A stretch of 9,881 nt of DNA, from assembly GCA_036555125.1 (NCBI GenBank), contig DATBLY010000035.1, positions 1-9,881 on the forward strand, in the 5' to 3' direction. The stretch comes from DATBLY01 sp036555125 (GTDB lineage Bacteria > Actinomycetota > UBA4738 > HRBIN12). Position 1 is the first letter of the stretch; each line of letters starts with the position of its first letter. The position numbers were made by a program, and so were the translations under genes. Under the pieces are notes generated by a model. That model had not been told where the DNA came from. It searched no databases and saw only the letters and a program-made list of their open reading frames with translations. Positions 1 through 6,654 of the stretch are shown in pieces.

Positions 1-333
1 GCGAAGGACGTCTCGCACCCGGCCGGCACCGTGATCGCCCGTGAGGGCGAACCGGGGGTCGGGCTGTTCATCATCCTCGACGGCAGGGCCGAGGTGTCGA
101 TCGGGGGCGTGAAGAAGACCATGCTCGGCCCCGGGGACTTCTTCGGCGAGATCGCGCTGCTCGACGGCGGTCCGCGCACCGCCACCGTGACCGCGGTCAC
201 CGATCTCAAGCTGCTCGGCCTGACGGAGTGGGTCTTCCGCGGGCTGATGATGGAGCATCCGGTGATCGCGATGAAGACGCTCCAGCAGATGGCCGGCCGC
301 CTCCGGGCCGCGACGAAGGCCGCGACCGCCTAG
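1..333 (+). CDS. cyclic nucleotide-binding domain protein (5'-truncated by window edge)
   Basis: The frame is open from base 1, so the true start lies upstream; 110 C-terminal residues are visible. They form most of a Crp-type cNMP-binding beta-roll. A strand carrying GLFIILDGRAEV is followed by the phosphate-binding cassette, FFGEIALLDGGPRTATV, at about residues 47-63 of the visible part. The Gly-Glu and Pro-Arg pairs that contact the ribose-phosphate of cAMP or cGMP in this family are kept, so real ligand binding is plausible. After the roll there are only short C-terminal helices. No helix-turn-helix follows, so this is not a classical Crp/Fnr transcription factor as far as can be seen. 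It may be a stand-alone cNMP sensor or the tail of a larger protein. A downstream GTG at 31 is an unlikely start because it would cut into the beta-roll. The next gene begins 4 bp after its stop, suggesting one transcript. Confidence 0.87.
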   Translation, partial: AKDVSHPAGTVIAREGEPGVGLFIILDGRAEVSIGGVKKTMLGPGDFFGEIALLDGGPRTATVTAVTDLKLLGLTEWVFRGLMMEHPVIAMKTLQQMAGRLRAATKAATA

Positions 334-337
334 GTCG

Positions 338-1261
338 ATGCCCGCCGCCGAGGCGCCCGAGGGCGTCCGAGCGCTCGCCGAGGAGCGCGCCGCCGCGCGC
401 GCCCGCAGGGACTTCGCCGCCGCCGACGAGCTCCGCGACCGCATCGCCGACGCCGGGTGGGCCGTCACGGACGCGCCGGACGGGGCGTTCGCCCTCGAAC
501 CGATCGTCCGTCCGCAGGGCCCGACCCGCGTGGCTGCCGCCGACGTCCCGTCTCGGCTGGGGGAGCCGGCCGAGGCCGACGCCTCGGTGCACTGGGTCGT
601 GGAGGGCTGGCCCGAGGACGTGGACCGCGCGATCGCCGCGTTCCGCGCCCATGCCGCGGGACGCTCGGTCCGCTACGTGGTCGCGGACGTCACGGGCGGG
701 CCGGCCGACCGATGGGGCGAGGACGTCGAGGCGATCGCGCTCGAACCAGGGACCGGCTGGGCGGCGGCGATGAACGCGGGCCTCCGCCGGGCGACCGGAC
801 GGATCGAGATCGTCGCCGATGGCTCGATCGAGGTGACCGGCGACGTCCTCGGGCCGATCGAGGAGGCCCTGGGCGATCCCTCGGTCGGGGTGTGCGGGCC
901 GTTCGGCATCGTGACCGCCGACCTGCGCGAGTTCGAGCCGTCGGACGGACCGGACGTCGACGCGATCGAGGGCTACCTGATGGCGTTCCGCCGCGAGGTC
1001 CTGGCCGCGTCGGACCTGTTCGACGAGAAGTTCCGCTGGTACCGCACGGCGGACATCGAGCTCTCGTTCCGGATCAAGGACGCCGGCTTGCGGGCGGTCG
1101 TGGTCCCGGTCCCGGTCGAACGGCACGAGCATCGGATGTGGTTCGGGACGGCGCCCGCCGAGCGCGCGAAGTGGTCGAAACGGAACTTCTACCGGTTCCT
1201 GGATCGGTGGCGCGACCGGTGGGACCTGACGGTGGCGGGTCCACCGTCCTCACCCGGGTAG
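338..1261 (+). CDS. glycosyltransferase family 2-like protein with a CysS C-terminal-like N-terminus
   Basis: The protein has 307 residues. Residues about 10-50 (ALAEERAAARARRDFAAADE, then LRDRIADAGW and DAPDG) closely resemble the C-terminal helical segment of cysteinyl-tRNA synthetases, with its pattern ER..AR..rDFA.AD.iRD.L...G. No catalytic synthetase domain is present. Residues about 80-290 look like a GT-A fold family 2 glycosyltransferase: a GTGWAAAMNAGLRRATG helix (138-154), a strand VADGSIEV (159-166) where the DxD-like acidic site is expected, and the segment FDEKFRWYRTADIELSFRIK (228-247), typical of rhamnosyltransferase-like GT2 enzymes. The usual N-terminal Rossmann strands are diverged, so donor and acceptor cannot be named. 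No membrane segment or signal peptide is seen, so it is probably cytosolic. ATG 338 is the first start after the preceding stop and lacks a clear ribosome-binding site, so coupling to the upstream gene is likely. Confidence 0.82.
   Translation: MPAAEAPEGVRALAEERAAARARRDFAAADELRDRIADAGWAVTDAPDGAFALEPIVRPQGPTRVAAADVPSRLGEPAEADASVHWVVEGWPEDVDRAIAAFRAHAAGRSVRYVVADVTGGPADRWGEDVEAIALEPGTGWAAAMNAGLRRATGRIEIVADGSIEVTGDVLGPIEEALGDPSVGVCGPFGIVTADLREFEPSDGPDVDAIEGYLMAFRREVLAASDLFDEKFRWYRTADIELSFRIKDAGLRAVVVPVPVERHEHRMWFGTAPAERAKWSKRNFYRFLDRWRDRWDLTVAGPPSSPG
1228..1248. terminator. perfect 8-bp hairpin at the convergent GT2/ftsH ends
   Basis: GACGGTGG (1228-1235) and CCACCGTC (1241-1248) pair perfectly around a 5-base loop. 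The hairpin lies inside the last codons of the glycosyltransferase gene and 30 bp beyond the ftsH stop codon. It could end ftsH transcription and act as a two-way barrier between the convergent genes. There is no T-run on either strand, so intrinsic termination is uncertain; GC-rich actinobacteria often lack a U-tail. Confidence 0.4.
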
Positions 1262-1278
1262 CACGGGTCCGAGACGGA

Positions 1279-3336
1279 CTACTCCTCGAACCGCGGCATG
1301 GGCGGGGTGGGGGGTGGGGTCATGCTGGAACGCACGGCCTCGGGCACGCCGTCCGACCGCTGCTGCGCCTCGCGGCGGACGGCGGCGTCGGCGATGGCGG
1401 CGTCGGCGGCCTCCTTCGCGGCCTTGCCGTTCTCGCGGGCCGTCTCGGGGTCCGGGATCGGCTTCGTCCCGGTCGCGTAGGCCTCCAGATCCGTGCCGTC
1501 GATCGTCTCGGTGGCGAGCAGCACGCCGGAGAGCTGGTCGAGCAGGGTCCGCTTCTCGCGCAGGATCTGCTCCGCCCGATCGTGCGCCTCGTTCAGCAGC
1601 CGCGAGACCTCCTCGTCGATCGTCTCCGCGGTGTGTCCCGAGATCTTCGGCCCCGCGAACGGGTTCGTCTGGTCCTCGCGGCCCAGCGAGAGCGGCCCCA
1701 CCTTGTCGCTCATCCCGTACTCGGAGACCATCGCACGCGCGATCTGGGTCGCCTTCTCAAGGTCGTTCTGCGCGCCGGTCGAGACCTCGTCGAAGCAGAT
1801 CTCCTCGGCGACCCGTCCGCCCATCGCGAACGCCAGCATGTCCCGCAGCTCCGGTTCGGTCGCGAGGTAGCGGTCCTCGAGCGGCCTCGTCATCGTCAGG
1901 CCGAGCGCGGCGGTGCCCCGCGGGATGATCGTCACGCGATGGACCGGGTCGAGGTTCTCGCAGAAGTGGGCGACCAGCGCGTGCCCCATCTCGTGGGACG
2001 CGACCCGCGTCTTCTCCTTCTCGCTCATCACCCGGGACTTGCGCTCGAGGCCCATCGACGCACGGTCGATCGCCTCCTCGAGCTCGTCGGACGTCACGGC
2101 GTTCTTCTCTCGCCGCGCCGCGAGCAGCGCGGCCTCGTTCACGACGTTCTCGAGGTCCGCTCCGGTGAAGCCCGGCGTGCGCGCGGCGATCATCTTCAGG
2201 TCGACCTTCGGGTCCAGCGCGACACCGCGCGCGTGCACACGCAGGATCTCCTCGCGGCCGTGCAGGTCCGGACGGTCCACCACGACCTGCCGGTCGAAGC
2301 GGCCGGGCCGCACGAGCGCGGGGTCCAGCACGTCCGGCCGGTTCGTCGCGGCCATGATGATCACGCCCTTGCTGGCGTCGAACCCGTCCATCTCGACGAG
2401 CAGCTGGTTCAGGGTCTGCTCGCGCTCGTCGTGCGCCCCGAACCCGGCGCCCATCGCGCCAGCGCGCCCCTTGCCGATCGTGTCGATCTCGTCCAGGAAC
2501 ACAAGGGCCGGGGCCTTCTCCTTCGCCTGCTGGAAGAGCTCGCGGACGCGGGCGGCGCCGAGCCCGACGAACATCTCGACGAACTCCGAGCCGGACATGA
2601 AGAAGAACGGGACGTTCGCCTCGCCGGCGACCGCGCGCGCGAGCAGCGTCTTGCCGCATCCGGGGGGCCCCAAGAGCAGCACGCCCTTCGGGATCCGGCC
2701 GCCGAGGCGCTGGTACTTCTTCGGGTTCTTCAGGAAGTCGACGATCTCGCGGAGCTCTTCCTTCGCCTCGTCGACGCCGGCGACGTCGCTGAAGGTGGTC
2801 TTCATCTCCTTGCGGTCGTAGATGCGGACCTTGTTCCGGCCCATGTTCAGCGCGGCGCCCGCCCCGCCGCCCATCCGCCGGAACACGAAGTAGTAGATGA
2901 CGACCATCACCAGCAGGAAGGGCAGGATGTTCAGCAGGAGCGATGCGAACACGCTCGGCCGGACCGCCTGCACGTCGACCCCCGCCGCGACCAGCTTGTC
3001 GGTGAGCGGGCCGGTGTCGAAGTTGGGAGGCAGGGTCGCGACGAACTGGACCTCTTCCCCGCCCTTCGTCATCGTTCCCGACACGCTCGTGTCGGAGATC
3101 TTCACGGGCACGTCCGTCACGATCCGCCCGTCGTCGACCGCGTTGACGAACTCCGAGTACGTGATCTGCTGGGTGTTCGCGTTCGCGAGCCAGCTGTTGA
3201 AGAGCAGGAGACCCACCAGCAGGAGGGGGACCACGAGCCAGGGGCTCAGGCGCGGGCGCGGCACGTTCGAGCCGCCGGAGCCGTCCGGCAGCCAGCGGTT
3301 CCGCTGGGGATTCTTGTTCGAGCCGTCGTCAGGCAT
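1279..3336 (-). CDS. ftsH: ATP-dependent zinc metalloprotease FtsH
   Basis: The 685-residue product is a membrane-anchored AAA+ protease that degrades damaged or regulatory membrane and cytosolic proteins as a hexamer. In order: a cytosolic N-terminus, TM1 (about 32-50), an extracytoplasmic domain (about 52-130), TM2 (about 131-152), then the AAA+ core. The core has Walker A GPPGCGKT (223-230), the pore loop in FVEMFVGLGA (252-261), Walker B VFLDEID (279-285) and the second region of homology with LVRPGRFDR (341-349, arginine fingers 343 and 346). The protease domain has the zinc site HEMGH (448-452), with the third ligand D525 in GAQNDLEKAT. A charged, alanine-rich tail ends in a proline-rich stretch (about 673-681). 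Deviations from the common FtsH form are Cys227 in the P-loop (usually Thr) and IGKGR after Walker B. The chosen ATG gives a normal FtsH N-terminus; the frame stays open further upstream only as a shadow of the opposite strand. Confidence 0.97.
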   Translation of the reverse strand: MPDDGSNKNPQRNRWLPDGSGGSNVPRPRLSPWLVVPLLLVGLLLFNSWLANANTQQITYSEFVNAVDDGRIVTDVPVKISDTSVSGTMTKGGEEVQFVATLPPNFDTGPLTDKLVAAGVDVQAVRPSVFASLLLNILPFLLVMVVIYYFVFRRMGGGAGAALNMGRNKVRIYDRKEMKTTFSDVAGVDEAKEELREIVDFLKNPKKYQRLGGRIPKGVLLLGPPGCGKTLLARAVAGEANVPFFFMSGSEFVEMFVGLGAARVRELFQQAKEKAPALVFLDEIDTIGKGRAGAMGAGFGAHDEREQTLNQLLVEMDGFDASKGVIIMAATNRPDVLDPALVRPGRFDRQVVVDRPDLHGREEILRVHARGVALDPKVDLKMIAARTPGFTGADLENVVNEAALLAARREKNAVTSDELEEAIDRASMGLERKSRVMSEKEKTRVASHEMGHALVAHFCENLDPVHRVTIIPRGTAALGLTMTRPLEDRYLATEPELRDMLAFAMGGRVAEEICFDEVSTGAQNDLEKATQIARAMVSEYGMSDKVGPLSLGREDQTNPFAGPKISGHTAETIDEEVSRLLNEAHDRAEQILREKRTLLDQLSGVLLATETIDGTDLEAYATGTKPIPDPETARENGKAAKEAADAAIADAAVRREAQQRSDGVPEAVRSSMTPPPTPPMPRFEE

Positions 3337-3360
3337 GCGTGTCCATCTTGCCACCCACCT

Positions 3361-3377
3361 GCGGCTATGACAGCCGC
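3361..3377. repeat. 6-bp inverted repeat with ATG in its loop
   Basis: GCGGCT (3361-3366) and AGCCGC (3372-3377) pair perfectly around the loop ATGAC (3367-3371). The ATG in the loop is in frame with sigR, 28 codons upstream of the chosen sigR start. The element could be an operator, an RNA hairpin or chance. Confidence 0.5.
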
Positions 3378-3420
3378 ATCGGGCGACGTCACAGCTCCTC
3401 CACAGGTATCGGGCGACGGC
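3376..3420. repeat. direct repeat pair ATCGGGCGACG spaced exactly 30 bp
   Basis: ATCGGGCGACG occurs at 3378-3388 and again at 3408-3418, a centre-to-centre spacing of 30 bp. Extending to 3376-3390 and 3406-3420 gives 13 of 15 matching bases. Two near-identical sites about three helical turns apart in a divergent promoter region suggest a regulator binding to one DNA face. No known regulator was recognised. Confidence 0.55.
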
Positions 3421-3450
3421 GCCGGGGACTGGATGCGGGATACTGGGACG

Positions 3451-4035
3451 ATGGCCCAACGGGCACCGACCGACGAAGCGGCGCTGCGTGAGCGGTTCGA
3501 ACGCGACGTGATCCCGCTCCTGCCCAGCCTCTACGGCGCCGCGATGCGCCTCACCCGCAACCCGACCGACGCCGAGGACCTGATCCAGGAGACGTACCTG
3601 CGGGCCTTCCGGGGGTTCGCGGGGTTCCAGGAGGGAACGAACCTGAAGGCGTGGCTCTACCGGATCCTCACGAACAGCTTCATCAACACGTACCGGAAGA
3701 GGCAGCGCGAGCCGCAGACGGTCGAAGGCCCCGACGATATCGACGAGTGGTACCTGTTCGACCGGCTGGGCGCGCAGAACGTCGAGGTCTCGGCCGAGTC
3801 GGAGGTGCTCGACCGGATGCCCGACGAGGACGTCAAGCGCGCGCTCGAATCGATCCCGGAGAACTTCCGGATGGCCGTGCTGCTGGCCGACGTCGAGGGC
3901 TTCAGCTACAAGGAGATCGCCGAGATCATGGACGTGCCGATCGGGACCGTGATGTCGCGTCTGCACCGGGGAAGGAAAGCGCTGGAGCGCGCGTTGTGGG
4001 ACACGGCGAAGGAACGAGGGCTGGTCGATGGGTGA
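3451..4035 (+). CDS. sigR: ECF RNA polymerase sigma factor, SigR/SigH type
   Basis: The 194-residue protein is an ECF sigma factor closely resembling Streptomyces SigR and mycobacterial SigH, which drive the thiol-oxidative (disulfide) stress response. Region 2 (about 16-88) contains RNPTDAEDLIQETYLRAF (36-53), then FQEGTNLKAWLYRILTNSFI (59-78), and ends in NTYRKRQREPQ; these are nearly diagnostic for the SigR subgroup. A linker (about 89-125) leads to region 4 (about 128-182), with IPENFRMAVLLADVEGFSYK (135-154) and the DNA-reading helix in PIGTVMSRLHRGR (163-175). ATG 3451 fits the length of the family. In-frame ATGs at 3433 and 3367 are alternatives, and no start has a strong ribosome-binding site. 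The end overlaps the anti-sigma gene by 8 bp, so the two should be coupled in translation and made in balanced amounts. Confidence 0.95.
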   Translation: MAQRAPTDEAALRERFERDVIPLLPSLYGAAMRLTRNPTDAEDLIQETYLRAFRGFAGFQEGTNLKAWLYRILTNSFINTYRKRQREPQTVEGPDDIDEWYLFDRLGAQNVEVSAESEVLDRMPDEDVKRALESIPENFRMAVLLADVEGFSYKEIAEIMDVPIGTVMSRLHRGRKALERALWDTAKERGLVDG

Positions 4036-4273
4036 GCACGGTTGTGACTGCGACGAGGCGCGCGCCGAGGCGCAACGGTTCATCGACGGCGAGCTCGACC
4101 TCACCGTCCGGGTCCAGATCGAGCGGCACCTCGCCGAGTGCCACGGCTGTACGGAGCGCACCGAGTTCCAACGCCACCTGAAGCTCTTGATCGCCAAGAA
4201 ATGCGGCCAGGAGTCCGTGCCCCCCGAGCTCGAGGCGAGGGTCCTCGAGCTGATCCGGCGCCTCGAGGCCTGA
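4028..4273 (+). CDS. rsrA: zinc-binding redox anti-sigma factor, RsrA type
   Basis: The 81-residue protein is of the ZAS (zinc anti-sigma) family. The signature H34-x3-C38-x2-C41 is present. An N-terminal cysteine pair, C6 and C8, stands where RsrA has its redox-active C11, and C59 in KKCGQ matches the cysteine region near positions 61-62 of Streptomyces RsrA. In that family, zinc-bound reduced protein holds the sigma factor; disulfide stress makes an intramolecular disulfide, releases zinc and frees the sigma factor. The residue pattern supports the same switch here. It is somewhat shorter than Streptomyces RsrA, lacking most of the C-terminal tail. No membrane segment is seen, so it is cytosolic. 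ATG 4028 overlaps the end of the sigma gene (ATGGGTGA, 8 bp), and partnership follows from this arrangement. Confidence 0.92.
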   Translation: MGEHGCDCDEARAEAQRFIDGELDLTVRVQIERHLAECHGCTERTEFQRHLKLLIAKKCGQESVPPELEARVLELIRRLEA

Positions 4274-4274
4274 T

Positions 4275-4315
4275 CCCGGAGCGCAGGTCGGATCGTGGCA
4301 CGGCACCGCTCCGGG
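4275..4315 (+). terminator. 9-bp hairpin just after rsrA
   Basis: CCCGGAGCG (4275-4283) is the exact reverse complement of CGCTCCGGG (4307-4315), with a 23-base loop. It starts 2 bp after the rsrA stop codon. The position suits a terminator that separates sigR-rsrA from the downstream cluster. No T-run follows and the loop is long, so partial termination or an operator role is also possible. The rest of the gap to 4386 holds the leader of the next gene. Confidence 0.45.
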
Positions 4316-4344
4316 TCACACGCTCCCGCACACGCCCGACGGTG

Positions 4345-4381
4345 TAGCGTTCTCCCGCCGATCCGCGTGACCCGAGGAGGT
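4345..4381 (+). promoter_or_regulatory. possible -10 element and strong ribosome-binding site for the PAS cluster
   Basis: TAGCGT (4345-4350) fits a TAnnnT -10 element and would place a transcript start near 4357. No good -35 is seen at the usual spacing. GAGGAGGT (4374-4381) is a near-perfect ribosome-binding site 5 bases before the ATG at 4387. The ribosome-binding site is sure; the promoter is weak evidence. CGTT at 4348-4351 resembles a SigR -10, but no GGGAAT-like -35 lies upstream. Confidence 0.4.
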
Positions 4382-4386
4382 GGCAG

Positions 4387-4770
4387 ATGACGGTCTCGCA
4401 CGACGAGTGCATCCCGCAGCTGGCGGAGCACCTCCGCCCGGTCTTCGACGCGAGCCCGGACGGGGTCTACGTCTGGCTCGACGAGACCCACTCGGCCTGC
4501 AACGAACGGCTCGCGGCGATGTTCGGCCTGACGGTCGAGTCCTGGTCGAACACCCCCGGGTTCCTGCAGCACTTCGTCCACGAGGGCGACCAGGAGCTCT
4601 TCTCGTGGAACTACTGGAACCGCGTCCAGGAGCTCGCGTTCCCGGTGACGTTCCGGTTCCGCGCGATCCGCAAGGACGGGTCGGCGTTCCTGGCCGAGAC
4701 CGACATGATCCCGCTCAGCTACGGCGGGCACACGGTGGCGTACCACTTCGTCCGTCAGGTGGGGTCCTGA
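4387..4770 (+). CDS. stand-alone PAS domain protein
   Basis: The 127-residue protein is a single PAS-like sensor domain with no output module. The N-terminal part, LRPVFDASPDGVYVWLDE (16-33), followed by NERLAAMFGLTVESW (39-53), is the usual PAS opening strands and helices. The C-terminal strands FRFRAIRKDGSAFLAETD (89-106) and HTVAYHFVRQV (115-125) complete the fold. The ligand cannot be predicted; there is no CxxCH haem motif, no LOV-type cysteine motif (NCRFLQ) and no membrane segment. It starts with a strong ribosome-binding site and is the first gene of a tightly packed cluster, with the deacetylase gene 4 bp downstream. It may sense a small molecule for that cluster or bind one of its proteins, but this is inference from position only. 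Confidence 0.85.
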   Translation: MTVSHDECIPQLAEHLRPVFDASPDGVYVWLDETHSACNERLAAMFGLTVESWSNTPGFLQHFVHEGDQELFSWNYWNRVQELAFPVTFRFRAIRKDGSAFLAETDMIPLSYGGHTVAYHFVRQVGS

Positions 4771-4774
4771 GGCC

Positions 4775-5488
4775 GTGGAGGGCCTCGGCACGATCCTCGG
4801 GGTCTGGGCGCACCCGGACGACGAGACGTACCTCGCCGCGGGGCTGATGGCCCAGGCCGTCCGGGAGGGCCGCCGCGTCGTGGTGATCACCGCGACCCGC
4901 GGAGAGGGCGGCTCGATGGACGAGGAGGTCTGGCCGCCCGAGACGATGGGCGAGGTCCGGGAGGCCGAGCTGATGCGGTCGTTCGACGTCCTGGGCGTGA
5001 CCGAGCACCACTGGCTCGACCTTCCCGACATCGACATGGATACCGCGCTCTCGGACGAGGGCTACGTGCGTGTGCGGGAGATCGTCGCGGACGTGCGGCC
5101 CGACACGGTGCTCACGTTCGGGCCCGATGGCATGACCGGGCACGCCGCACACATGTCGGTGAGCGCGTGGGCCACCCGTGCGGTCGACGAGGTCGGCGCG
5201 CCGGGCGCGAAGGTGCACTACGCGACGTACACGCAGGAGTGGGCGGAGACGTGGGTGCCGGTCTACAACCGGTTCGACGTCTTCCGTCCGGGGACGCCGC
5301 CGGTCACCCCGCGGCCGGAGCTCTCGATCGACTTCCCGCTCGCGCCGGACCTCCTCGAGCTGAAGCTGCGGGCGATCCAGGAGCACCACAGCCAGGTCGG
5401 CGGCATGGTGCAGGCGTTCGGGGAGGACATCTTCCGGGCCGCGATGGCGGACGAGTACTTCCGGCTCGGCCTCGAGAAGGAGGGGTGA
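4775..5488 (+). CDS. PIG-L/LmbE family zinc deacetylase or amidase
   Basis: The 237-residue protein belongs to the PIG-L family, whose members remove N-acetyl groups from amino sugars (MshB, BshB) or cleave amides such as mycothiol S-conjugates (Mca). The zinc motif AHPDDE (12-17) gives H13 and D16 as ligands, and GHAAHMS (122-128) gives the third ligand H126. D15 is the usual general base. The segment KLRAIQEHHSQ (197-207) near the end is the typical C-terminal family motif. The length is slightly below MshB and Mca (about 290-300). The substrate cannot be read from sequence; its neighbours (aminotransferase and S51 peptidase) argue for a conjugated amine or amino-acid compound. The start is GTG 4775, with AGGTGGGG (4757-4764) upstream; an ATG further in would remove the first strand and the zinc motif. 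It overlaps the next gene by 1 bp. Confidence 0.93.
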   Translation: MEGLGTILGVWAHPDDETYLAAGLMAQAVREGRRVVVITATRGEGGSMDEEVWPPETMGEVREAELMRSFDVLGVTEHHWLDLPDIDMDTALSDEGYVRVREIVADVRPDTVLTFGPDGMTGHAAHMSVSAWATRAVDEVGAPGAKVHYATYTQEWAETWVPVYNRFDVFRPGTPPVTPRPELSIDFPLAPDLLELKLRAIQEHHSQVGGMVQAFGEDIFRAAMADEYFRLGLEKEG

Positions 5489-6654
5489 TGGAGGTCGTCT
5501 CAACCCAGGTCGGTGCGATCGCCGACAGCCTGCGGTCGTTCGCCGACTTCAGCCTGTCGCTCCCCGAGGACATCCCCTGCGACTTCCTCTTCGGCAATCC
5601 GCACGAGGTCGCGTCGCGGGCCTACGTCGAGACCCTGCAGCGCGCCGCCGAGCCGGTCGACGCGATGCACTACGCGTACACGATGAACCTCCCGGCCGCC
5701 GCGGAGGCCGTGGCCGCGGGCCTGACCGAACGGTTCGGGACCGCGTTCGACCCGCAGGACGTCTGCCTGACCAACGGCAACTTCGCCGGGCTCTCGGTGG
5801 TGCTCCGCACGGTGTGCGATCCCGGCGATGAGGTGGTGTACCTCTCCCCGCCCTGGTTCTTCTACGAGAGCCTGATCCTGTCCGTCGGCGCCGCGCCCGT
5901 CCGGGTCCTCGCGACGGCGGACACGTACGACCTGGATCTGGACGCGATCGCCGCCGCGATCGGACCGCGGACGCGCGCCGTGATCGTGAACTCGCCGCAC
6001 AACCCGTCGGGCCGGATCTACCCGCCGGAGGTGCTCGATGCGCTCGCCCGGGTGCTGACCGAGGCGAGCGACCGCAACGGGCGTCCCGTCTTCCTGGTCT
6101 CGGACGAGGCGTACAACCGCATCGTGTTCGACGGGCGGACGTTCCCGACGCCCGTCACGCGCTACCCGTACTCGTTCCTCCTGTACACGTACGCGAAGAC
6201 CCTGCTCGCCCCCGGCTCGCGGCTCGGCTACATCGCGATGCCCTCCACCATGCCGGAACGGGAGGCGCTGCGGCTCCCGCTGCTCGTCGCGCAGATCTCG
6301 ACCGGATGGGCCTATCCGATCTCGCTGCTGCAGCATGCCGTGCCGGAGCTCGAGCGGCTGGGACCTGACATCGACGCCCTGGAGCGGCGGCGCGACACGC
6401 TGGTCGGGGCCCTTCGCCACCAGGGGTACGACGCGATGCTGCCGGAAGGGACGTTCTACGTCCTGGTCACGTCGCCCCTGGCCGACGACGAGGCCTTCTG
6501 CGATCTGCTCGTGAAGCGGGGCGTCTACGTGCTGCCCGGCGCGGTGTTCGAGGCTCCGGGCCGATTCCGGATCTCGCTCACTGCGAACGACGAGATGGTC
6601 GAGCGCGCGACCCCGGCGTTCGCGGAGGCGATCGACGAGGCGGCGTCTCGATGA
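5488..6654 (+). CDS. fold-type I PLP-dependent aminotransferase (class I/II)
   Basis: The 388-residue length matches class I/II aminotransferases. PLP-site residues are present: N172 in SPHNPSGRIYP (169-179), D206 and Y209 in SDEAYNRI (205-212), and the Schiff-base lysine K237 in YTYAKTLLAPGSRLGY (233-248). R361 in RFRISL (359-364) is the expected carboxylate-binding arginine. The aromatic-rich stretch PPWFFYES (121-128) covers the cofactor-stacking region. No close match to a named amino-acid aminotransferase is recognisable. C-S beta-lyases share this fold, so transamination is the default, not certain, activity. ATG 5488 shares its A with the stop of the deacetylase gene (TGATG) and follows a strong AAGGAGGGG (5477-5485). 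The frame continues open upstream of this ATG, but that part is a shadow of the deacetylase gene. It overlaps the next gene by 4 bp. Confidence 0.93.
   Translation: MEVVSTQVGAIADSLRSFADFSLSLPEDIPCDFLFGNPHEVASRAYVETLQRAAEPVDAMHYAYTMNLPAAAEAVAAGLTERFGTAFDPQDVCLTNGNFAGLSVVLRTVCDPGDEVVYLSPPWFFYESLILSVGAAPVRVLATADTYDLDLDAIAAAIGPRTRAVIVNSPHNPSGRIYPPEVLDALARVLTEASDRNGRPVFLVSDEAYNRIVFDGRTFPTPVTRYPYSFLLYTYAKTLLAPGSRLGYIAMPSTMPEREALRLPLLVAQISTGWAYPISLLQHAVPELERLGPDIDALERRRDTLVGALRHQGYDAMLPEGTFYVLVTSPLADDEAFCDLLVKRGVYVLPGAVFEAPGRFRISLTANDEMVERATPAFAEAIDEAASR

Larger units (their letters stand above)
3337..3450. promoter_or_regulatory. divergent ftsH-sigR intergenic region
   Basis: These 114 bp must hold the promoters of both ftsH (leftward) and sigR (rightward). 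Visible structures are a 6-bp hairpin and an 11-bp direct repeat, listed separately. On the minus strand a GTGACG element (rc of 3389-3394), 16 to 18 bp upstream of CATAGC-like bases, is a weak candidate housekeeping promoter for ftsH. No convincing SigR-type promoter (GGGAAT with a CGTT about 16-18 bp downstream) was found on either strand, so autoregulation of sigR cannot be claimed from this sequence. Confidence 0.55.

Noticed and set aside
3381..3400. Crp-type site (TGTGA half) in the ftsH-sigR region, tempting because of the cNMP-binding gene at the left edge
   Set aside because: Only one half-site (TCACA on the plus strand at 3389-3393) is present, with no partner at the right spacing.
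457..3450. Very long rightward open frame joined to sigR, running antisense to ftsH
   Set aside because: The protein is rich in Arg, Gly and Pro with no domain signal, overlaps the real GT2 and ftsH genes, and is explained by high GC at third codon positions. Only the part from about 3451 is SigR.
4310..4352. SigR-dependent promoter for the PAS cluster
   Set aside because: A CGTT is present at 4348-4351, but no GGGAAT-like element lies 16-18 bp upstream.
3337..5037. Leftward upstream extension of the ftsH frame over sigR, rsrA, the PAS gene and the start of the deacetylase gene
   Set aside because: The extension is the mirror of the real genes on the other strand and gives no recognisable domain, while ATG 3336 yields a normal FtsH N-terminus.
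4775..5488. Naming the PIG-L gene mshB or mca
   Set aside because: The zinc motifs are common to the whole family and the protein is shorter than both. Context alone does not justify a specific symbol.
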